NCBI RefSeq assembly: GCF_020510705.1
Contig: NZ_CP075184.1
Location: forward strand, 1,674,001 to 1,738,000
Length of the DNA stretch: 64,000 nucleotides
DNA from: Acidovorax radicis
GTDB taxonomy: Bacteria > Pseudomonadota > Gammaproteobacteria > Burkholderiales > Burkholderiaceae_C
Reading direction: 5' to 3'
Shown: in pieces, positions 10,134 to 21,724 of the stretch
How positions within the stretch are numbered: the stretch's first letter is position 1
How the letters are laid out: each line of letters begins with the position of its first letter
Notes under the pieces: model-generated
The model's input: the letters and a program-made list of their open reading frames with translations, nothing else
Database searches by the model: none
Told to the model about the DNA's origin: nothing
Program-made: the position numbers and the translations under genes

Positions 10134-11488
10134 TGACCACAGCTGCTCAGGTTCTTTCCCAATTCCAGTCAACAGGTGTTCAGACCTGTTTCCACAATCG
10201 GCACATTGGCCCCCAGATCTACGCTGATTTGAATGGCAGCAACTGGGGTATCAAAGACTACGAAGCGCGTGGCGGCTATCAGGCCCTGCGCAAGATTCTC
10301 GGAAAAGATGGTGGTGAAGGGCTGACCCAAGATCAGGTCATTGCCACCGTGAAGGAGTCAGGTCTGCGTGGCCGTGGTGGTGCAGGCTTTCCGACAGGAC
10401 TCAAGTGGAGCTTCATGCCCCGATCGTTTCCTGGGCAAAAGTACCTCGTTTGCAACTCGGACGAAGGCGAGCCAGGTACCTGCAAGGACCGCGACATCCT
10501 GGAGTTCAACCCGCATATCGTCATCGAGGGCATTATCATTGCAGCCTATGCGATGGGGATTTCTGTGGGCTACAACTATATCCATGGCGAAATCTTCCAG
10601 ATCTACGAGCGTTTCGAGGCTGCATTGGATGAGGCGCGCGCGGCAGGCTATCTGGGCGACAACATCCTAGGGGCAAACTTCAGCTTCCAGTTGCACGCGG
10701 TCCACGGTTTTGGTGCTTACATCTGCGGGGAAGAAACCGCGTTGCTCGAATCGCTCGAAGGCAAGAAGGGCCAACCCCGCTTCAAGCCTCCATTTCCAGC
10801 GAGTTTTGGTCTGTACGGCAAACCTACCACCATCAATAACACCGAAACCTTCGCGGCGGTCCCGTGGATCATCCGTAATGGTGGTGCGGCTTACCTGGAG
10901 TGTGGGAAACCAAATAACGGTGGCACAAAGATTTTCTCGGTGTCTGGTGATGTGGAAAAGCCGGGTAATTACGAAATTCCCATGGGGACACCGTTTGCCA
11001 AATTGCTTGAACTCGCTGGTGGCGTGCGCAAGGGGCGCCAGCTCAAGGCGGTGATTCCTGGGGGCTCTTCCTCACCCGTATTGCCAACGTCCATCATCAT
11101 GGAATGCACGATGGATTATGACTCCATCGCCAAGGCGGGTTCGATGCTGGGCTCAGGCGCTGTCATCGTGATGGACGATTCGCGCAGCATGGTGGAAAGT
11201 CTGTTGCGCCTGTCGTATTTCTATTCGCACGAGTCCTGCGGGCAGTGCACTCCCTGCCGAGAGGGCACGGGTTGGATGTGGCGTGTGATTCACCGTATTC
11301 AACACGGCCAAGGCCGTGAAACCGATCTGGATTTGCTCAATTCGGTGGCTGACAATATCCAGGGGCGCACGATTTGTGCGCTGGGCGATGCCGCAGCGAT
11401 GCCGGTGCGCGCCATGATCAAGCATTTCCGTCCCGAGTTTGAAGCACTGATCCGGAACAAGGCCCCTCAGGCTGCGACCTCTGCCTGA
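10133..11488 (+). CDS. nuoF: NADH-quinone oxidoreductase subunit F
   Basis: The 451-residue 51-kDa subunit, the NADH dehydrogenase site carrying FMN and cluster N3. The NADH-binding glycine-rich segment is [16 protein letters not shown], the FMN region contains [15 protein letters not shown], and N3 ligands are in [15 protein letters not shown] plus a later Cys in TICALGDAA. The start at 10133 overlaps the nuoE stop. An upstream in-frame extension to 10040 lies inside nuoE and is not family-like. Confidence 0.96.
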   Translation: MTTAAQVLSQFQSTGVQTCFHNRHIGPQIYADLNGSNWGIKDYEARGGYQALRKILGKDGGEGLTQDQVIATVKESGLRGRGGAGFPTGLKWSFMPRSFPGQKYLVCNSDEGEPGTCKDRDILEFNPHIVIEGIIIAAYAMGISVGYNYIHGEIFQIYERFEAALDEARAAGYLGDNILGANFSFQLHAVHGFGAYICGEETALLESLEGKKGQPRFKPPFPASFGLYGKPTTINNTETFAAVPWIIRNGGAAYLECGKPNNGGTKIFSVSGDVEKPGNYEIPMGTPFAKLLELAGGVRKGRQLKAVIPGGSSSPVLPTSIIMECTMDYDSIAKAGSMLGSGAVIVMDDSRSMVESLLRLSYFYSHESCGQCTPCREGTGWMWRVIHRIQHGQGRETDLDLLNSVADNIQGRTICALGDAAAMPVRAMIKHFRPEFEALIRNKAPQAATSA

Positions 11489-11502
11489 TCGCGAGAAAAC
11501 AT

Positions 11503-13638
11503 ATGGTTGAAATTGAACTGGACGGTCAGAAAGTGGAAGTCGCCGAAGGCTGCATGGTGATGCATGCAGCCGAAAAGGCGGGCACCTATATTCCGCATTT
11601 CTGCTATCACAAGAAGTTGTCGATTGCCGCCAACTGCCGCATGTGCCTCGTGGACGTGGAAAAGGCTCCCAAGCCTATGCCCGCCTGCGCAACGCCTGTG
11701 ACGCAGGGCATGATTGTGCGCACCAAGAGCGACAAGGCCATCAAGGCCCAGCAGTCTGTCATGGAGTTCCTGCTGATCAATCATCCGCTCGATTGCCCTA
11801 TCTGCGACCAAGGTGGTGAGTGCCAGTTGCAGGATCTGGCAGTTGGCTACGGTGGCTCTTCCTCTCGTTACGAGGAAGACAAGCGCGTGGTCTTTCACAA
11901 AGACGTCGGTCCTCTGATCTCGATGGAAGAGATGACCCGCTGTATCCATTGCACACGCTGTGTGCGCTTCGGCCAGGAAGTGGGCGGAGTGATGGAGCTT
12001 GGCATGATCCATCGCGGTGAGCACTCCGAAATCACCACGGTCGCGGGTGACACCGTGGACTCTGAGCTTTCGGGCAACATGATAGACATTTGCCCTGTGG
12101 GCGCGCTGACGAGTAAGCCGTTCCGTTACAGCGCGCGCACGTGGGAGTTGTCACGTCGCCGCTCGGTAAGTCCGCATGATTCCACAGGTGCCAATTTGAT
12201 CGTTCAGGTCAAGAACCACAAGGTCATGCGCGTGGTTCCTTTCGAGAACGAAGCTGTCAATGAGTGCTGGATTGCAGATCGCGACCGCTTTTCCTACGAA
12301 GCACTCAATGGTGAGGATCGCTTGACGCAGCCCATGCTCAAGCAGGGCGGTGTCTGGAAAGAAGTGGACTGGCAAACGGCTCTTGAGTATGTGGCTAACG
12401 GTCTCAAGAACATCAAACAAGAACATGGGGCTGCCAGCGTAGGCGCGCTGGTAAGTCCACACAGCACTGTCGAAGAGCTGTACCTGGCATCTGCATTGGT
12501 TCGCGGCCTGGGCAGCGACAACATCGACTATCGTCTGCGAAATGCTCAATTCGCTGCGCCGGACGGCGTCCGCTGGCTCGGCACATCCATTGCATCGTTG
12601 TCGACACTCCAGCGCGTGCTGGTCGTTGGCTCAAACCTGCGCAAGGATCATCCGCTGTTCGCCCAGCGTATTCGCCAGGCGGCGCGCCATGGATGCCACG
12701 TCAATGCCGTGGACTCTGTCGCCCGTGATTGGGCATTGCCTGTGCAGAATCTGCTGGTTCAGAGCACGAGCCAATGGGTTCAGGCGCTCGGTGGTATTGC
12801 CGCCGCTGTCGCCCAGGAAAAAGGTATTGCACCTCCTTCAGGTGTTGCGGCTGTTGCCGACGAAAGCGCTGTGGCCGTCGCCCATTCGCTGCTAAGCGGT
12901 GAGCGCAAGGCCGTATTGCTGGGCAATGCAGCTGCACACCACGCGCAAGCCGCCCAGTTGCTGGCGCTTGCGAACTGGATTGGCCAGAACACGGGCGCTA
13001 CCGTTGGCTATCTCACGGAAGCGGCCAACACCGTCGGTGCTCAATTCGTGGGTGCGCGCCCTGTGAGTGGTGGTCAGAATGCAGCGCAAATGCTCTCCGG
13101 TAGTTTGAAGGCCGCTCTGTTGCTTAATACCGAGCCGGTTCATGACGCAGCTGCAGGTGCGCAAGCGGCGGTTGCTTTGTCTGCTGCAGAGATGGTGGTG
13201 ACGTTGAGCCCCTTCAAGGCAAACATGGCGTTTAGCGACGTGTTGCTGCCTATTGCGCCGTTCACTGAGACGTCGGGGAGCTTCATCAACGCAGAAGGCC
13301 GTTTGCAGAGTTTTCATGCAGTGGTGCGCCCCCTGGGTGACACCCGTCCTGCATGGAAGGTGTTGCGCGTTCTGGCCAATCTGCTGGCGTTGCCAGGTTT
13401 CGACTTCGAGACATCGCAAGACGTGTTGGCGCGTGCCACGAACGCTGCTGCGGGCTCTTTCACGCAAATCCCTGGCGATCAGCTGTCGAATGCAGTGACG
13501 GTGATACCGGAAGGTGTTGTGGCCGCGGGCGAACCGGTGGTTGCGTCTATCTATCAGCTAGACAGTCTGGTGCGTCGTGCTACGTCGTTGCAATTCACCG
13601 CCGATGCGCGCTTGGCCCGTGAAGGAGTGACGCCATGA
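11503..13638 (+). CDS. nuoG: NADH-quinone oxidoreductase subunit G
   Basis: The 711-residue 75-kDa subunit. Its N-terminal ferredoxin domain binds a 2Fe-2S cluster ([22 protein letters not shown]). The His/Cys cluster motif [18 protein letters not shown] and the 4Fe-4S motif [16 protein letters not shown] follow. The rest is a molybdopterin-oxidoreductase-like domain without cofactor. It is shorter than the 900-residue E. coli NuoG but normal for betaproteobacteria. The last codons overlap the nuoH start. Confidence 0.96.
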   Translation: MVEIELDGQKVEVAEGCMVMHAAEKAGTYIPHFCYHKKLSIAANCRMCLVDVEKAPKPMPACATPVTQGMIVRTKSDKAIKAQQSVMEFLLINHPLDCPICDQGGECQLQDLAVGYGGSSSRYEEDKRVVFHKDVGPLISMEEMTRCIHCTRCVRFGQEVGGVMELGMIHRGEHSEITTVAGDTVDSELSGNMIDICPVGALTSKPFRYSARTWELSRRRSVSPHDSTGANLIVQVKNHKVMRVVPFENEAVNECWIADRDRFSYEALNGEDRLTQPMLKQGGVWKEVDWQTALEYVANGLKNIKQEHGAASVGALVSPHSTVEELYLASALVRGLGSDNIDYRLRNAQFAAPDGVRWLGTSIASLSTLQRVLVVGSNLRKDHPLFAQRIRQAARHGCHVNAVDSVARDWALPVQNLLVQSTSQWVQALGGIAAAVAQEKGIAPPSGVAAVADESAVAVAHSLLSGERKAVLLGNAAAHHAQAAQLLALANWIGQNTGATVGYLTEAANTVGAQFVGARPVSGGQNAAQMLSGSLKAALLLNTEPVHDAAAGAQAAVALSAAEMVVTLSPFKANMAFSDVLLPIAPFTETSGSFINAEGRLQSFHAVVRPLGDTRPAWKVLRVLANLLALPGFDFETSQDVLARATNAAAGSFTQIPGDQLSNAVTVIPEGVVAAGEPVVASIYQLDSLVRRATSLQFTADARLAREGVTP

Positions 13639-14717
13639 TCGACGCGATCTATAACGGAGGCATGGGCCTTCTCTCGGTGAGCTGGTGGACCGGTATCGTC
13701 TGGCCGGTGCTCTGGATCATGATCAAGATCGTCTGCATTCTCGCGCCTTTGATGGGGGCAGTGGCCTATCTCACGCTGTGGGAACGCAAGTTGCTGGGTT
13801 TCATGCAGGTGCGTCATGGCCCAAATCGCGTGGGTCCGATGGGTCTGCTGCAACCTATCGCCGATGCTCTGAAGCTGCTGACCAAAGAAATCATCCAGCC
13901 AACGGCGGCCAGCAAGGGTTTGTTTGTGTTGGGGCCCGTCATGGCGATCATGCCTGCGCTTGCCGCATGGGTGGTGATTCCTTTTGGGCCGGACGTGGCG
14001 CTGGCCAATGTGAATGCGGGCTTGCTGCTGGTGATGGCCATCACTTCGATCGAGGTCTATGGCGTGATCATCGCGGGCTGGGCATCCAACTCCAAATATG
14101 CGTTTCTGGGGGCTCTGCGGGCCTCTGCGCAAATGGTGAGTTATGAAATTGCCATGGGGTTTTGTTTCCTTGTCGTGATCATGGTGTCTAACAGCATGAA
14201 TCTGACGGAAATCGTGATGGGGCAGGGCCGAGGCTTTGCGGCCGATAAGGGGCTGACGTTCCTATCGTGGAATTGGCTGCCGTTGTTGCCTATTTTCCTC
14301 GTGTACCTGATCTCTGGCGTGGCTGAAACCAACCGCCATCCTTTCGATGTGGTCGAAGGTGAAGCCGAAATTGTTGCCGGTCACATGGTCGAATATTCGG
14401 GCATGGGCTTTGCGATCTTCTTCCTGGCCGAGTACGCCAGCATGTGGCTGGTTTCCATTTTGGCTGCACTGATGTTCCTGGGCGGCTGGTTGTCTCCCAT
14501 TGACAGTGCGGTTTTCAACTGGATTCCGGGTTGGATTTGGCTTGGCATCAAGACATTCCTCGTGGTATCCATGTTTATCTGGATCCGTGCAACCTTTCCT
14601 CGCTTCCGTTATGACCAGATCATGCGTTTGGGCTGGAAGATCTTCATCCCGGTGACGCTGGTGTATCTGCTCTTTGTGGGCGGTTGGCTGCTATCGCCTT
14701 GGAATATCTGGAAATAG
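13635..14717 (+). CDS. nuoH: NADH-quinone oxidoreductase subunit H
   Basis: A 360-residue membrane subunit with about eight helices that couples the quinone site to the proton-pumping arm. Landmarks are [36 protein letters not shown], and the acidic loop [20 protein letters not shown], which lines the quinone path. It overlaps nuoG by 4 nt. Confidence 0.97.
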   Translation: MIDAIYNGGMGLLSVSWWTGIVWPVLWIMIKIVCILAPLMGAVAYLTLWERKLLGFMQVRHGPNRVGPMGLLQPIADALKLLTKEIIQPTAASKGLFVLGPVMAIMPALAAWVVIPFGPDVALANVNAGLLLVMAITSIEVYGVIIAGWASNSKYAFLGALRASAQMVSYEIAMGFCFLVVIMVSNSMNLTEIVMGQGRGFAADKGLTFLSWNWLPLLPIFLVYLISGVAETNRHPFDVVEGEAEIVAGHMVEYSGMGFAIFFLAEYASMWLVSILAALMFLGGWLSPIDSAVFNWIPGWIWLGIKTFLVVSMFIWIRATFPRFRYDQIMRLGWKIFIPVTLVYLLFVGGWLLSPWNIWK

Positions 14718-14729
14718 GCGGAACACGAA

Positions 14730-15242
14730 ATGACTGCTGTGGTTGCTGCTGCACCTTTCTCATTCAAGGATTTCTTCAAGAGCTTCATGCTCGTGGAGTT
14801 GCTTAAGGGCATGGCTCTGACCGGGCGCTACGCGTTTCGCCGCAAGGTAACCGTGCAATTTCCGGAAGAAAAAACACCTCTGTCACCACGTTTTCGTGGC
14901 CTGCACGCCTTGCGCCGTTATGACAACGGCGAAGAGCGCTGTATCGCTTGCAAGCTGTGTGAAGCCGTGTGCCCTGCGATGGCAATCACCATTGAGTCGG
15001 ATGTTCGTGCCGATGGTTCCCGCCGTACTACGCGTTACGACATCGACCTGACCAAGTGCATTTTTTGCGGTTTCTGCGAGGAAAGCTGCCCGGTGGATTC
15101 GATCGTTGAAACGCACATCTTTGAGTACCACGGTGAAAAGCGGGGCGATCTGTACTTCACGAAAGACATGTTGCTCGCCGTGGGCGACCGGTACGAAGGT
15201 GAAATCGCGGCAGCCAAGGCTGCGGACGCCAAATACCGTTGA
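14730..15242 (+). CDS. nuoI: NADH-quinone oxidoreductase subunit I
   Basis: A 170-residue ferredoxin-like subunit carrying clusters N6a and N6b. The two 4Fe-4S motifs are [16 protein letters not shown] and [16 protein letters not shown]. An amphipathic N-terminal helix anchors it to the membrane arm. Confidence 0.97.
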   Translation: MTAVVAAAPFSFKDFFKSFMLVELLKGMALTGRYAFRRKVTVQFPEEKTPLSPRFRGLHALRRYDNGEERCIACKLCEAVCPAMAITIESDVRADGSRRTTRYDIDLTKCIFCGFCEESCPVDSIVETHIFEYHGEKRGDLYFTKDMLLAVGDRYEGEIAAAKAADAKYR

Positions 15243-15292
15243 GCGGTATTTAGCGCAGCCCTTTAGCCAGACTTTCTATAAAGACCCGATTC

Positions 15293-15961
15293 ATGGACGC
15301 CAAGACTGGTTTTTTCTACCTCTTCTCGGTTGTGCTGCTGTTTGCAGCCTTCCGCGTGATTACTGCGCGCAACCCCGTGCATGCAGTGCTGTATCTCATC
15401 CTCGCCTTTTCGCAAGCGGCCGCCGTATGGCTTTTGTTGAAGGCGGAATTTTTGGCGATTGCCCTTGTCCTGGTGTATTTAGGCGCGGTAATGGTGCTTT
15501 TCCTGTTTGTGGTGATGATGCTGGACATTCACATTGACACCGTACGCAAGGGATTCTGGAAGCATTTTCCCCTCGCGGCTACTGTGGGCGCGGTAGTTGC
15601 CCTTGAAATGGCTGCCGTCCTTATGGGAGGGTTTCGGGGTATGGACGAGCCCAAGCCCGTCATGGCCGTTGTGGATGCTGCCGGTCAGGTGGTTCAATAT
15701 TCAAACGCCAAGGCTCTGGGCAAGTTGCTCTATACCGAATATCTGTTTCCCGTAGAAATTGCCGCAGTGATTTTGCTGGTCGCCATGATTTCGGCCATCG
15801 CGTTGACCCTGCGCCAGCGCAAGGACAGCAAGGCCATCAATCCCTCTGCACAGGTTCGGGTGCGTGCTGGCGATCGCCTTTCGGTTCTTAAAGTGGCTGC
15901 GACGCAGAAGGCAGTTGCAGAAATGCCCGTTCAGCCTGTTGTCGAGGAGAAAAAAGCATGA
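15293..15961 (+). CDS. nuoJ: NADH-quinone oxidoreductase subunit J
   Basis: A 222-residue membrane subunit (ND6 type) with five predicted helices. [20 protein letters not shown] is the conserved third-helix region whose pi-bulge is important for coupling. The C-terminal 60 residues are a soluble, charged tail. The stop overlaps the nuoK start (ATGA). Confidence 0.95.
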   Translation: MDAKTGFFYLFSVVLLFAAFRVITARNPVHAVLYLILAFSQAAAVWLLLKAEFLAIALVLVYLGAVMVLFLFVVMMLDIHIDTVRKGFWKHFPLAATVGAVVALEMAAVLMGGFRGMDEPKPVMAVVDAAGQVVQYSNAKALGKLLYTEYLFPVEIAAVILLVAMISAIALTLRQRKDSKAINPSAQVRVRAGDRLSVLKVAATQKAVAEMPVQPVVEEKKA

Positions 15962-16266
15962 CGTTGACTCTGGGTCACTTCCTCTCTTTGGGGGCTATGC
16001 TTTTTGCGCTCGCCGTCATTGGTATTTTCCTCAACCGCAAGAACCTGATTGTTCTGTTGATGTCGATCGAGCTGATGCTGCTCGCCGTGAACACGAACTT
16101 CGTAGCTTTTTCCCATTACCTGGGAGACATGCATGGGCAGGTGTTCGTGTTCTTCATCCTGACCGTTGCGGCAGCCGAATCGGCCATCGGCCTGGCCATT
16201 CTGGTGCTGCTGTTCCGCAACAAGTCCAGCATCAACGCAGAAGACCTCAACACCCTCAAGGGTTGA
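15958..16266 (+). CDS. nuoK: NADH-quinone oxidoreductase subunit K
   Basis: A 102-residue ND4L-type subunit with three helices. It has the conserved membrane glutamates in [13 protein letters not shown] and [18 protein letters not shown], part of the proton path. Length and motifs are canonical. Confidence 0.97.
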   Translation: MTLTLGHFLSLGAMLFALAVIGIFLNRKNLIVLLMSIELMLLAVNTNFVAFSHYLGDMHGQVFVFFILTVAAAESAIGLAILVLLFRNKSSINAEDLNTLKG

Positions 16267-16297
16267 TGGTTCGGCTGTATTCCCAAGGTTCTCAAGA

Positions 16298-18325
16298 ATG
16301 AGTCAAACCCTCTCTGCTTCAACGCTTCTGGCTGTCCCGCTGGCCCCGCTGGTCGGCTCATTGTTGGCCGGTATCTTTGGCACGACCTTTGGCGGCAACT
16401 GGATCGGTCGCCGCTTGAGCCACACCCTCACCATCCTGGGCGTGCTGATCGCCTTTGTCCTGTCGGCCATGACGCTGCAAAGCGTTGTGGTGGATGGTGC
16501 CCGATTCAACGAAACGCTCTACACGTGGATGGTGGTGGGCGGCCTGAAGATGGAAGTGGGTTTCCTTGTAGACAGCCTGACGGCCATGATGATGGTTGTC
16601 GTGACGTTCGTGTCTTTGATGGTGCACATCTACACCATTGGCTACATGGAAGAAGATGACGGCTACAACCGTTTCTTCGCTTACATCTCGCTGTTCACCT
16701 TCTCCATGCTCATGCTCGTCATGAGCAACAACCTGCTGCAACTGTTCTTCGGTTGGGAAGCGGTTGGCTTGGTGTCGTATTTGCTGATTGGTTTCTGGTT
16801 CAACAAGCCATCGGCGATTTTTGCCAACATGAAGGCTTTTCTGGTCAACCGTGTGGGCGATTTCGGTTTTATTCTGGGGATCGGCCTCATCGTGGCGTAT
16901 GCAGGCACGCTGGATTACGGTGAGATTTTTGCAAAATCAGGAGCGCTGGGCGGGCTTGCATTTCCTGGCACTGACTGGATGCTGATCACCGTGATCTGCA
17001 TTTGTCTGTTTATCGGTGCGATGGGTAAGAGCGCGCAGTTTCCACTGCATGTGTGGCTGCCGGATTCCATGGAAGGCCCAACGCCTATCTCCGCGCTGAT
17101 TCACGCCGCAACCATGGTGACGGCTGGCATCTTCATGGTGGCCCGCATGTCGCCGTTGTTCGAGCTTTCTGATACGGCACTCAATTTCATTTTGGTGATT
17201 GGCTCCATCACAGCGCTCTTCATGGGTTTCCTGGGCATTATTCAGAATGACATCAAGCGTGTGGTGGCTTATTCCACCCTGTCGCAATTGGGTTATATGA
17301 CGGTGGCTCTGGGGGCTTCGGCCTATTCGGTGGCTGTATTTCACTTGATGACCCACGCCTTCTTCAAGGCACTGTTGTTCCTCGGCGCCGGCTCCGTGAT
17401 CATGGGCATGCACCACAACCAGGACATTCGCTGGATGGGTGGCGTGCGTAAATACATGCCTATCACCTGGATCACATCGCTGCTGGGTTCTTTGGCTTTG
17501 ATCGGTACGCCGCTTTTTGCGGGTTTCTATTCCAAGGACAGCATCATCGAGGCCGTGCATTTCAGCCATTTGCCTGCTGCCGGTTTCGCGCATTTTGCGG
17601 TTCTGGCGGGTGTGTTTGTGACGGCCTTCTATTCGGGGCGTATGTACTTCCTGGTGTTCCATGGCAAGGAGCGCTACGACCAGAATCCCGATGTCCACCA
17701 CCATGACCACCATACCGACCACGATGACCATGGGCACGATGCCAAACCGCATGAGTCACCCTGGGTAGTGACGGTGCCGCTGATTCTGTTGGCGATTCCA
17801 TCGGTGGTTGTGGGCTTCATGTTCATCCAGCCGATGTTGTTTGGCGATTTCTTCAAGGACGTTATTTTTGTAGATGCCGTCAAGCATCCGTCGATGGCTC
17901 ATATCGCCGAAGAGTTTCACGGTGCCTGGGCGATGGCTTTGCACGGCCTGCAGGCAGCGCCGTTCTGGCTTGCCTTGGCGGGGGTGGTCTCGTCCTACTA
18001 CATGTATATGGTCAACCCAGCCTTGCCCGCGGGCATCAAAGCGCGTGTGCAGCCTATCTACGCCTTGCTGGAAAACAAGTACTACCTCGATTGGATCAAC
18101 GAAAACATCATCGCCCGCGGTATGCGTGCGTTGGGTACGGGGCTCTGGAAGGGTGGCGATCAGGCCATCATTGACGGCACTTTGGTGAACGGTTCATGGA
18201 AGCTTGTGCGTTGGGTTGCAGGCGCGGTGCGCAAGGTGCAGACGGGCTTCATTTATCACTACGCGTTGGTGATGATCCTGGGTGTTTTCGTGCTTATGAC
18301 GTATTTCGTCTGGCTCAACAAGTAG
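16298..18325 (+). CDS. nuoL: NADH-quinone oxidoreductase subunit L
   Basis: A 675-residue antiporter-like proton-pumping subunit at the far end of the membrane arm. Antiporter motifs are visible: WEAVGLVSYLLIGFW, GKSAQFPLHVWLPDSMEGPT, SALIHAATMVTAGIFM and a C-terminal lateral helix region. The start at 16298 is chosen because MSQTLSAST gives the usual length; the longer reading frame to 16166 lies inside nuoK. A His/Asp-rich loop (about residues 466-486, with HHHDHHTDHDDHGHD) sits between helices and is unusual in composition. Confidence 0.96.
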   Translation: MSQTLSASTLLAVPLAPLVGSLLAGIFGTTFGGNWIGRRLSHTLTILGVLIAFVLSAMTLQSVVVDGARFNETLYTWMVVGGLKMEVGFLVDSLTAMMMVVVTFVSLMVHIYTIGYMEEDDGYNRFFAYISLFTFSMLMLVMSNNLLQLFFGWEAVGLVSYLLIGFWFNKPSAIFANMKAFLVNRVGDFGFILGIGLIVAYAGTLDYGEIFAKSGALGGLAFPGTDWMLITVICICLFIGAMGKSAQFPLHVWLPDSMEGPTPISALIHAATMVTAGIFMVARMSPLFELSDTALNFILVIGSITALFMGFLGIIQNDIKRVVAYSTLSQLGYMTVALGASAYSVAVFHLMTHAFFKALLFLGAGSVIMGMHHNQDIRWMGGVRKYMPITWITSLLGSLALIGTPLFAGFYSKDSIIEAVHFSHLPAAGFAHFAVLAGVFVTAFYSGRMYFLVFHGKERYDQNPDVHHHDHHTDHDDHGHDAKPHESPWVVTVPLILLAIPSVVVGFMFIQPMLFGDFFKDVIFVDAVKHPSMAHIAEEFHGAWAMALHGLQAAPFWLALAGVVSSYYMYMVNPALPAGIKARVQPIYALLENKYYLDWINENIIARGMRALGTGLWKGGDQAIIDGTLVNGSWKLVRWVAGAVRKVQTGFIYHYALVMILGVFVLMTYFVWLNK

Positions 18326-18338
18326 GAGAAAAATAAAA

Positions 18339-19814
18339 ATGGGTCTGTTGAGTCTTGCAATCTGGATACCGATTGCCTTTGGCGTGTTGCTGCTTGCTCT
18401 GGGGCGGGATGAACATGCCCGTGTTGTGCGGTGGCTGGCGCTGCTGGGCGCTGTGATCGGTCTTCTGGTCACGTTGCCTTTGTATGACGGCTTCAAGCTT
18501 GGCACTGCTGCCATGCAGTTCGTCGAGAAGGCCGCCTGGATCGAGCGTTTCAATGTGCAATACCACCTGGGGGTGGATGGTATTTCGTTCTGGTTTGTGC
18601 CGCTGACTGCCTTTATCACGGTGATTGTGGTGATCGCTTCGTGGGAGTCCATCACCGAGCGTGTCAACCAGTACATGGGGGCTTTCCTGATTCTTTCGGG
18701 CCTCATGATTGGCGTTTTCAGTGCGCTGGACGGCATTCTTTTCTACGTGTTTTTCGAGGCAACGCTGATCCCGATGTATCTGATCATTGGCATCTGGGGT
18801 GGCCCCAACAAGATCTACGCGGCGTTCAAATTCTTCCTGTACACGCTGCTTGGTTCGCTGCTGATGTTGATCGCGCTGATCTACCTGTACAACCAGTCGG
18901 GTGGCAGTTTTGACATCGCCACGTGGCACCAGCTGCCGCTGAGTGGGCGCGCGCAAACCTTGTTGTTCTTTGCTTTCTTCGCTGCCTTTGCGGTGAAGGT
19001 GCCTATGTGGCCCGTGCACACCTGGTTGCCCGACGTGCACGTCGAAGCGCCTACGGGTGGATCTGCCGTGCTCGCGGCCATCATGCTCAAGCTCGGCGCC
19101 TATGGTTTTCTGCGCTTTTCCATGCCTATCGCGCCTGATGCTGCGCGTGAGTGGGCCTGGCTCATGATCGCCCTGTCGCTCATTGCTGTGATCTACGTGG
19201 GTCTTGTGGCCATGGTTCAAAAAGACATGAAGAAGCTCGTGGCTTATTCATCCGTTGCCCACATGGGTTTTGTAACCCTGGGGTTCTTCATCTTCAACGA
19301 CCTTGGCGTGTCGGGTGGCTTGGTGCAGATGGTTGCGCACGGTTTTGTGTCGGGTGCGATGTTCCTGTCCATCGGTGTGCTGTATGACCGCGTGCATTCT
19401 CGCGAGATTGCCGCCTATGGTGGTGTGGTCAACACCATGCCCAAGTTTGCCGCTTTTGCGCTGTTGTTTGCGATGGCCAATTGTGGTCTGCCAGGGACGG
19501 CGGGTTTTGTTGGTGAGTGGATGGTCATCATCGGTGCGGTGAAGGCCAACTTCTGGGTGGGCCTCGGGGCCGCCACGGCGCTGATTTTTGGCGCGGCCTA
19601 TACGCTGTGGATGTTCAAACGTGTGTACCTGGGGCCTGTGGCCAACGACAACGTCAAGGGCCTCAAGGACATCAACAACCGTGAATTCCTGATGCTGGCA
19701 TTGCTCGGTATCGCTGTGCTGGCCATGGGTATTTATCCGCGCCCCTTCACCGATGTGATGGACACCTCGGTGGCAGAACTGCTCAAGCATGTGGCGCTGT
19801 CCAAGCTGAACTGA
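18339..19814 (+). CDS. nuoM: NADH-quinone oxidoreductase subunit M
   Basis: A 491-residue antiporter-like proton-pumping subunit. Landmarks are YHLGVDGISFWFVPL, the key glutamate in YVFFEATLIPMYLIIG, VKVPMWPVHTWLPDVHVEAP and the lysine-bearing VQKDMKKLVAYSSVAHMG. About 13-14 membrane helices are predicted. It begins 13 nt after nuoL. Confidence 0.97.
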   Translation: MGLLSLAIWIPIAFGVLLLALGRDEHARVVRWLALLGAVIGLLVTLPLYDGFKLGTAAMQFVEKAAWIERFNVQYHLGVDGISFWFVPLTAFITVIVVIASWESITERVNQYMGAFLILSGLMIGVFSALDGILFYVFFEATLIPMYLIIGIWGGPNKIYAAFKFFLYTLLGSLLMLIALIYLYNQSGGSFDIATWHQLPLSGRAQTLLFFAFFAAFAVKVPMWPVHTWLPDVHVEAPTGGSAVLAAIMLKLGAYGFLRFSMPIAPDAAREWAWLMIALSLIAVIYVGLVAMVQKDMKKLVAYSSVAHMGFVTLGFFIFNDLGVSGGLVQMVAHGFVSGAMFLSIGVLYDRVHSREIAAYGGVVNTMPKFAAFALLFAMANCGLPGTAGFVGEWMVIIGAVKANFWVGLGAATALIFGAAYTLWMFKRVYLGPVANDNVKGLKDINNREFLMLALLGIAVLAMGIYPRPFTDVMDTSVAELLKHVALSKLN

Positions 19815-19838
19815 CCAGACTGAACTGAGAGATTAGAG

Positions 19839-21332
19839 ATGATTGACAACATCAGCTGGCTAGCGATTTATCCTGAGATTGTGCTGTTGACGATGGCCTG
19901 CGTCATCGCATTGGTCGATCTGGGGATCAACAGTAAACGCCGTACAGGGACCTACGTATTGACAATGCTCACGCTGGCCGTGGTGGCCGCGTTGCAGGCA
20001 ATGTATGCCAGCAGTGGCAACACGTTCTACGGCTTTGGCAACATGGTGGTGAGCGATGCCATGGGCAATTGGCTCAAGTGTTTTGCGACCGTGGCGATGA
20101 TGGCGACCTTGGTTTATGGCCGCCCTTATGCCGCAGATCGAGACATGCTGCGCGGCGGTGAGATGTTCACGCTGGCGATGTTCGCGCTGCTGGGCATGTT
20201 CATCATGATCTCAGGCAACAACTTCTTGGTGATTTACCTGGGGCTGGAGTTGCTGACGCTGTCGAGCTACGCCTTGGTGGCCTTGCGCCGCGACAACGCC
20301 ACGGCAACAGAAGCCGCGATGAAGTATTTCGTGTTGGGTGCGATGGCCAGCGGGTTCCTGCTGTATGGCCTGTCCATGATCTATGGTGCGACGGGCTCAC
20401 TCGACATCGGTCAGGTGTTCAAGGCGGTCAACGCCGGTCAGATCAAACACCAGGTGCTTGTGTTTGGTCTGGTGTTTGTCGTGGCTGGTCTTGCTTTCAA
20501 GCTGGGCGTGGTGCCATTTCACATGTGGATTCCAGATGTGTACCAGGGCGCTCCTACGTCCATCACGCTGATGATCGGCGGGGCCCCGAAACTGGCGGCG
20601 TTTGCCATCACGATTCGGTTGCTGGTGGATGGTTTGCTGCCGTTGGCGATCGACTGGCAGCAGATGCTGGCGGTGCTGTCGATTGGCTCGCTGCTGGTGG
20701 GTAACTTGGCGGCCATTGGCCAGACCAACCTCAAGCGCATGCTGGCTTATTCGACCATTTCGCAGATGGGTTTTGTGCTGTTGGGCCTGATGTCGGGTGT
20801 CATCAACGGCAACGTCGATGCGGCAGCTGTTGAAAGCGCTTACAGCGCGTCGATGTTCTACGTGGTGACCTACGTGCTGACTACTCTGGCTGCGTTTGGT
20901 GTAATTTTGTTGCTCGCCCGCGAAGGGTTTGAGAGCGAGGAAATTTCTGATTTCGCCGGTCTCAACCAACGCAGCCCGCTTTATGCCGGCGTGATGGCTG
21001 TCTGCCTGTTCTCGATGGCCGGGATTCCTCCGATGGTTGGGTTCTACGCCAAGCTGTCGGTGTTGCAGGCGTTGGTCGCATCGGGGCAGCCTTGGTACAT
21101 TGCCATGGCGGTGTTTGCCGTGCTGATGTCATTGATTGGGGCTTTCTATTACCTGCGGGTCGTGAAAGTCATGTACTTTGATGTCCCTCTGACCGCTTCC
21201 AACGTGTCGGCCCCGGTCGATGTGCGTGTGGCCCTGTCTATCAACGGCGCGTTGGTGTTGGGACTCGGGTTGTTGCCTGGTGGCCTGATGTCGTTGTGTG
21301 CCGATGCCATCGTGCGCGCACTGGCAACCTGA
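19839..21332 (+). CDS. nuoN: NADH-quinone oxidoreductase subunit N
   Basis: A 497-residue antiporter-like subunit and the last of the 14 complex I genes. Landmarks are YLGLELLTLSSYALVALRR, FKLGVVPFHMWIPDVYQGAP and TNLKRMLAYSTISQMGFVLL. The start at 19839 (MIDNISWLAIYPEI) is conserved in betaproteobacteria. Confidence 0.97.
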   Translation: MIDNISWLAIYPEIVLLTMACVIALVDLGINSKRRTGTYVLTMLTLAVVAALQAMYASSGNTFYGFGNMVVSDAMGNWLKCFATVAMMATLVYGRPYAADRDMLRGGEMFTLAMFALLGMFIMISGNNFLVIYLGLELLTLSSYALVALRRDNATATEAAMKYFVLGAMASGFLLYGLSMIYGATGSLDIGQVFKAVNAGQIKHQVLVFGLVFVVAGLAFKLGVVPFHMWIPDVYQGAPTSITLMIGGAPKLAAFAITIRLLVDGLLPLAIDWQQMLAVLSIGSLLVGNLAAIGQTNLKRMLAYSTISQMGFVLLGLMSGVINGNVDAAAVESAYSASMFYVVTYVLTTLAAFGVILLLAREGFESEEISDFAGLNQRSPLYAGVMAVCLFSMAGIPPMVGFYAKLSVLQALVASGQPWYIAMAVFAVLMSLIGAFYYLRVVKVMYFDVPLTASNVSAPVDVRVALSINGALVLGLGLLPGGLMSLCADAIVRALAT

Positions 21333-21394
21333 GTCTGCATTTCGCGTTTCGTGCCCTCGTTGTAGTCCGACAAACCTACTGATTCGATTTCTCT

Positions 21395-21700
21395 GTGTCT
21401 CTTACCGGGTCTGTCTGGCTGGTCATCGTGGCCGCCTTTATTGCCGCCAATCTGCCTTTTGTCAATCAGCGCTGGATGGTGGTGGGCCCAGTGGCGCCCG
21501 CAGGGAAACCGTTGATCGTGCGGGTGGTTGAGTTGATCGTGTTGTATGCCTTGGTTGGGGTACTCGCGCTGGTTCTGGAGCGGCGGGCGGGGCAGGTTGC
21601 CCCTCAGGGCTGGGAGTTTTACGCGATCACCGGGACGATGTTTCTTACCCTGGCTTTTCCTGGTTTTGTGTATCGGTACCTCCTGCGCCGTCGTGGGTGA
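21395..21700 (+). CDS. DUF2818 family membrane protein
   Basis: A 101-residue protein with a GTG start and three predicted membrane helices (about residues 5-20, 46-64 and 77-96). Sequence features include NLPFVNQRW and GWEFYAITGTMFLTLAFPGF. DUF2818 proteins are found directly after nuoN in many Burkholderiales, which suggests an accessory role in complex I assembly or membrane fitting, but no function is established. It is separated from nuoN by 62 nt. Confidence 0.78.
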   Translation: MSLTGSVWLVIVAAFIAANLPFVNQRWMVVGPVAPAGKPLIVRVVELIVLYALVGVLALVLERRAGQVAPQGWEFYAITGTMFLTLAFPGFVYRYLLRRRG

Positions 21701-21724
21701 AGGTGCCTGTGCCAGCGTGCTCCC

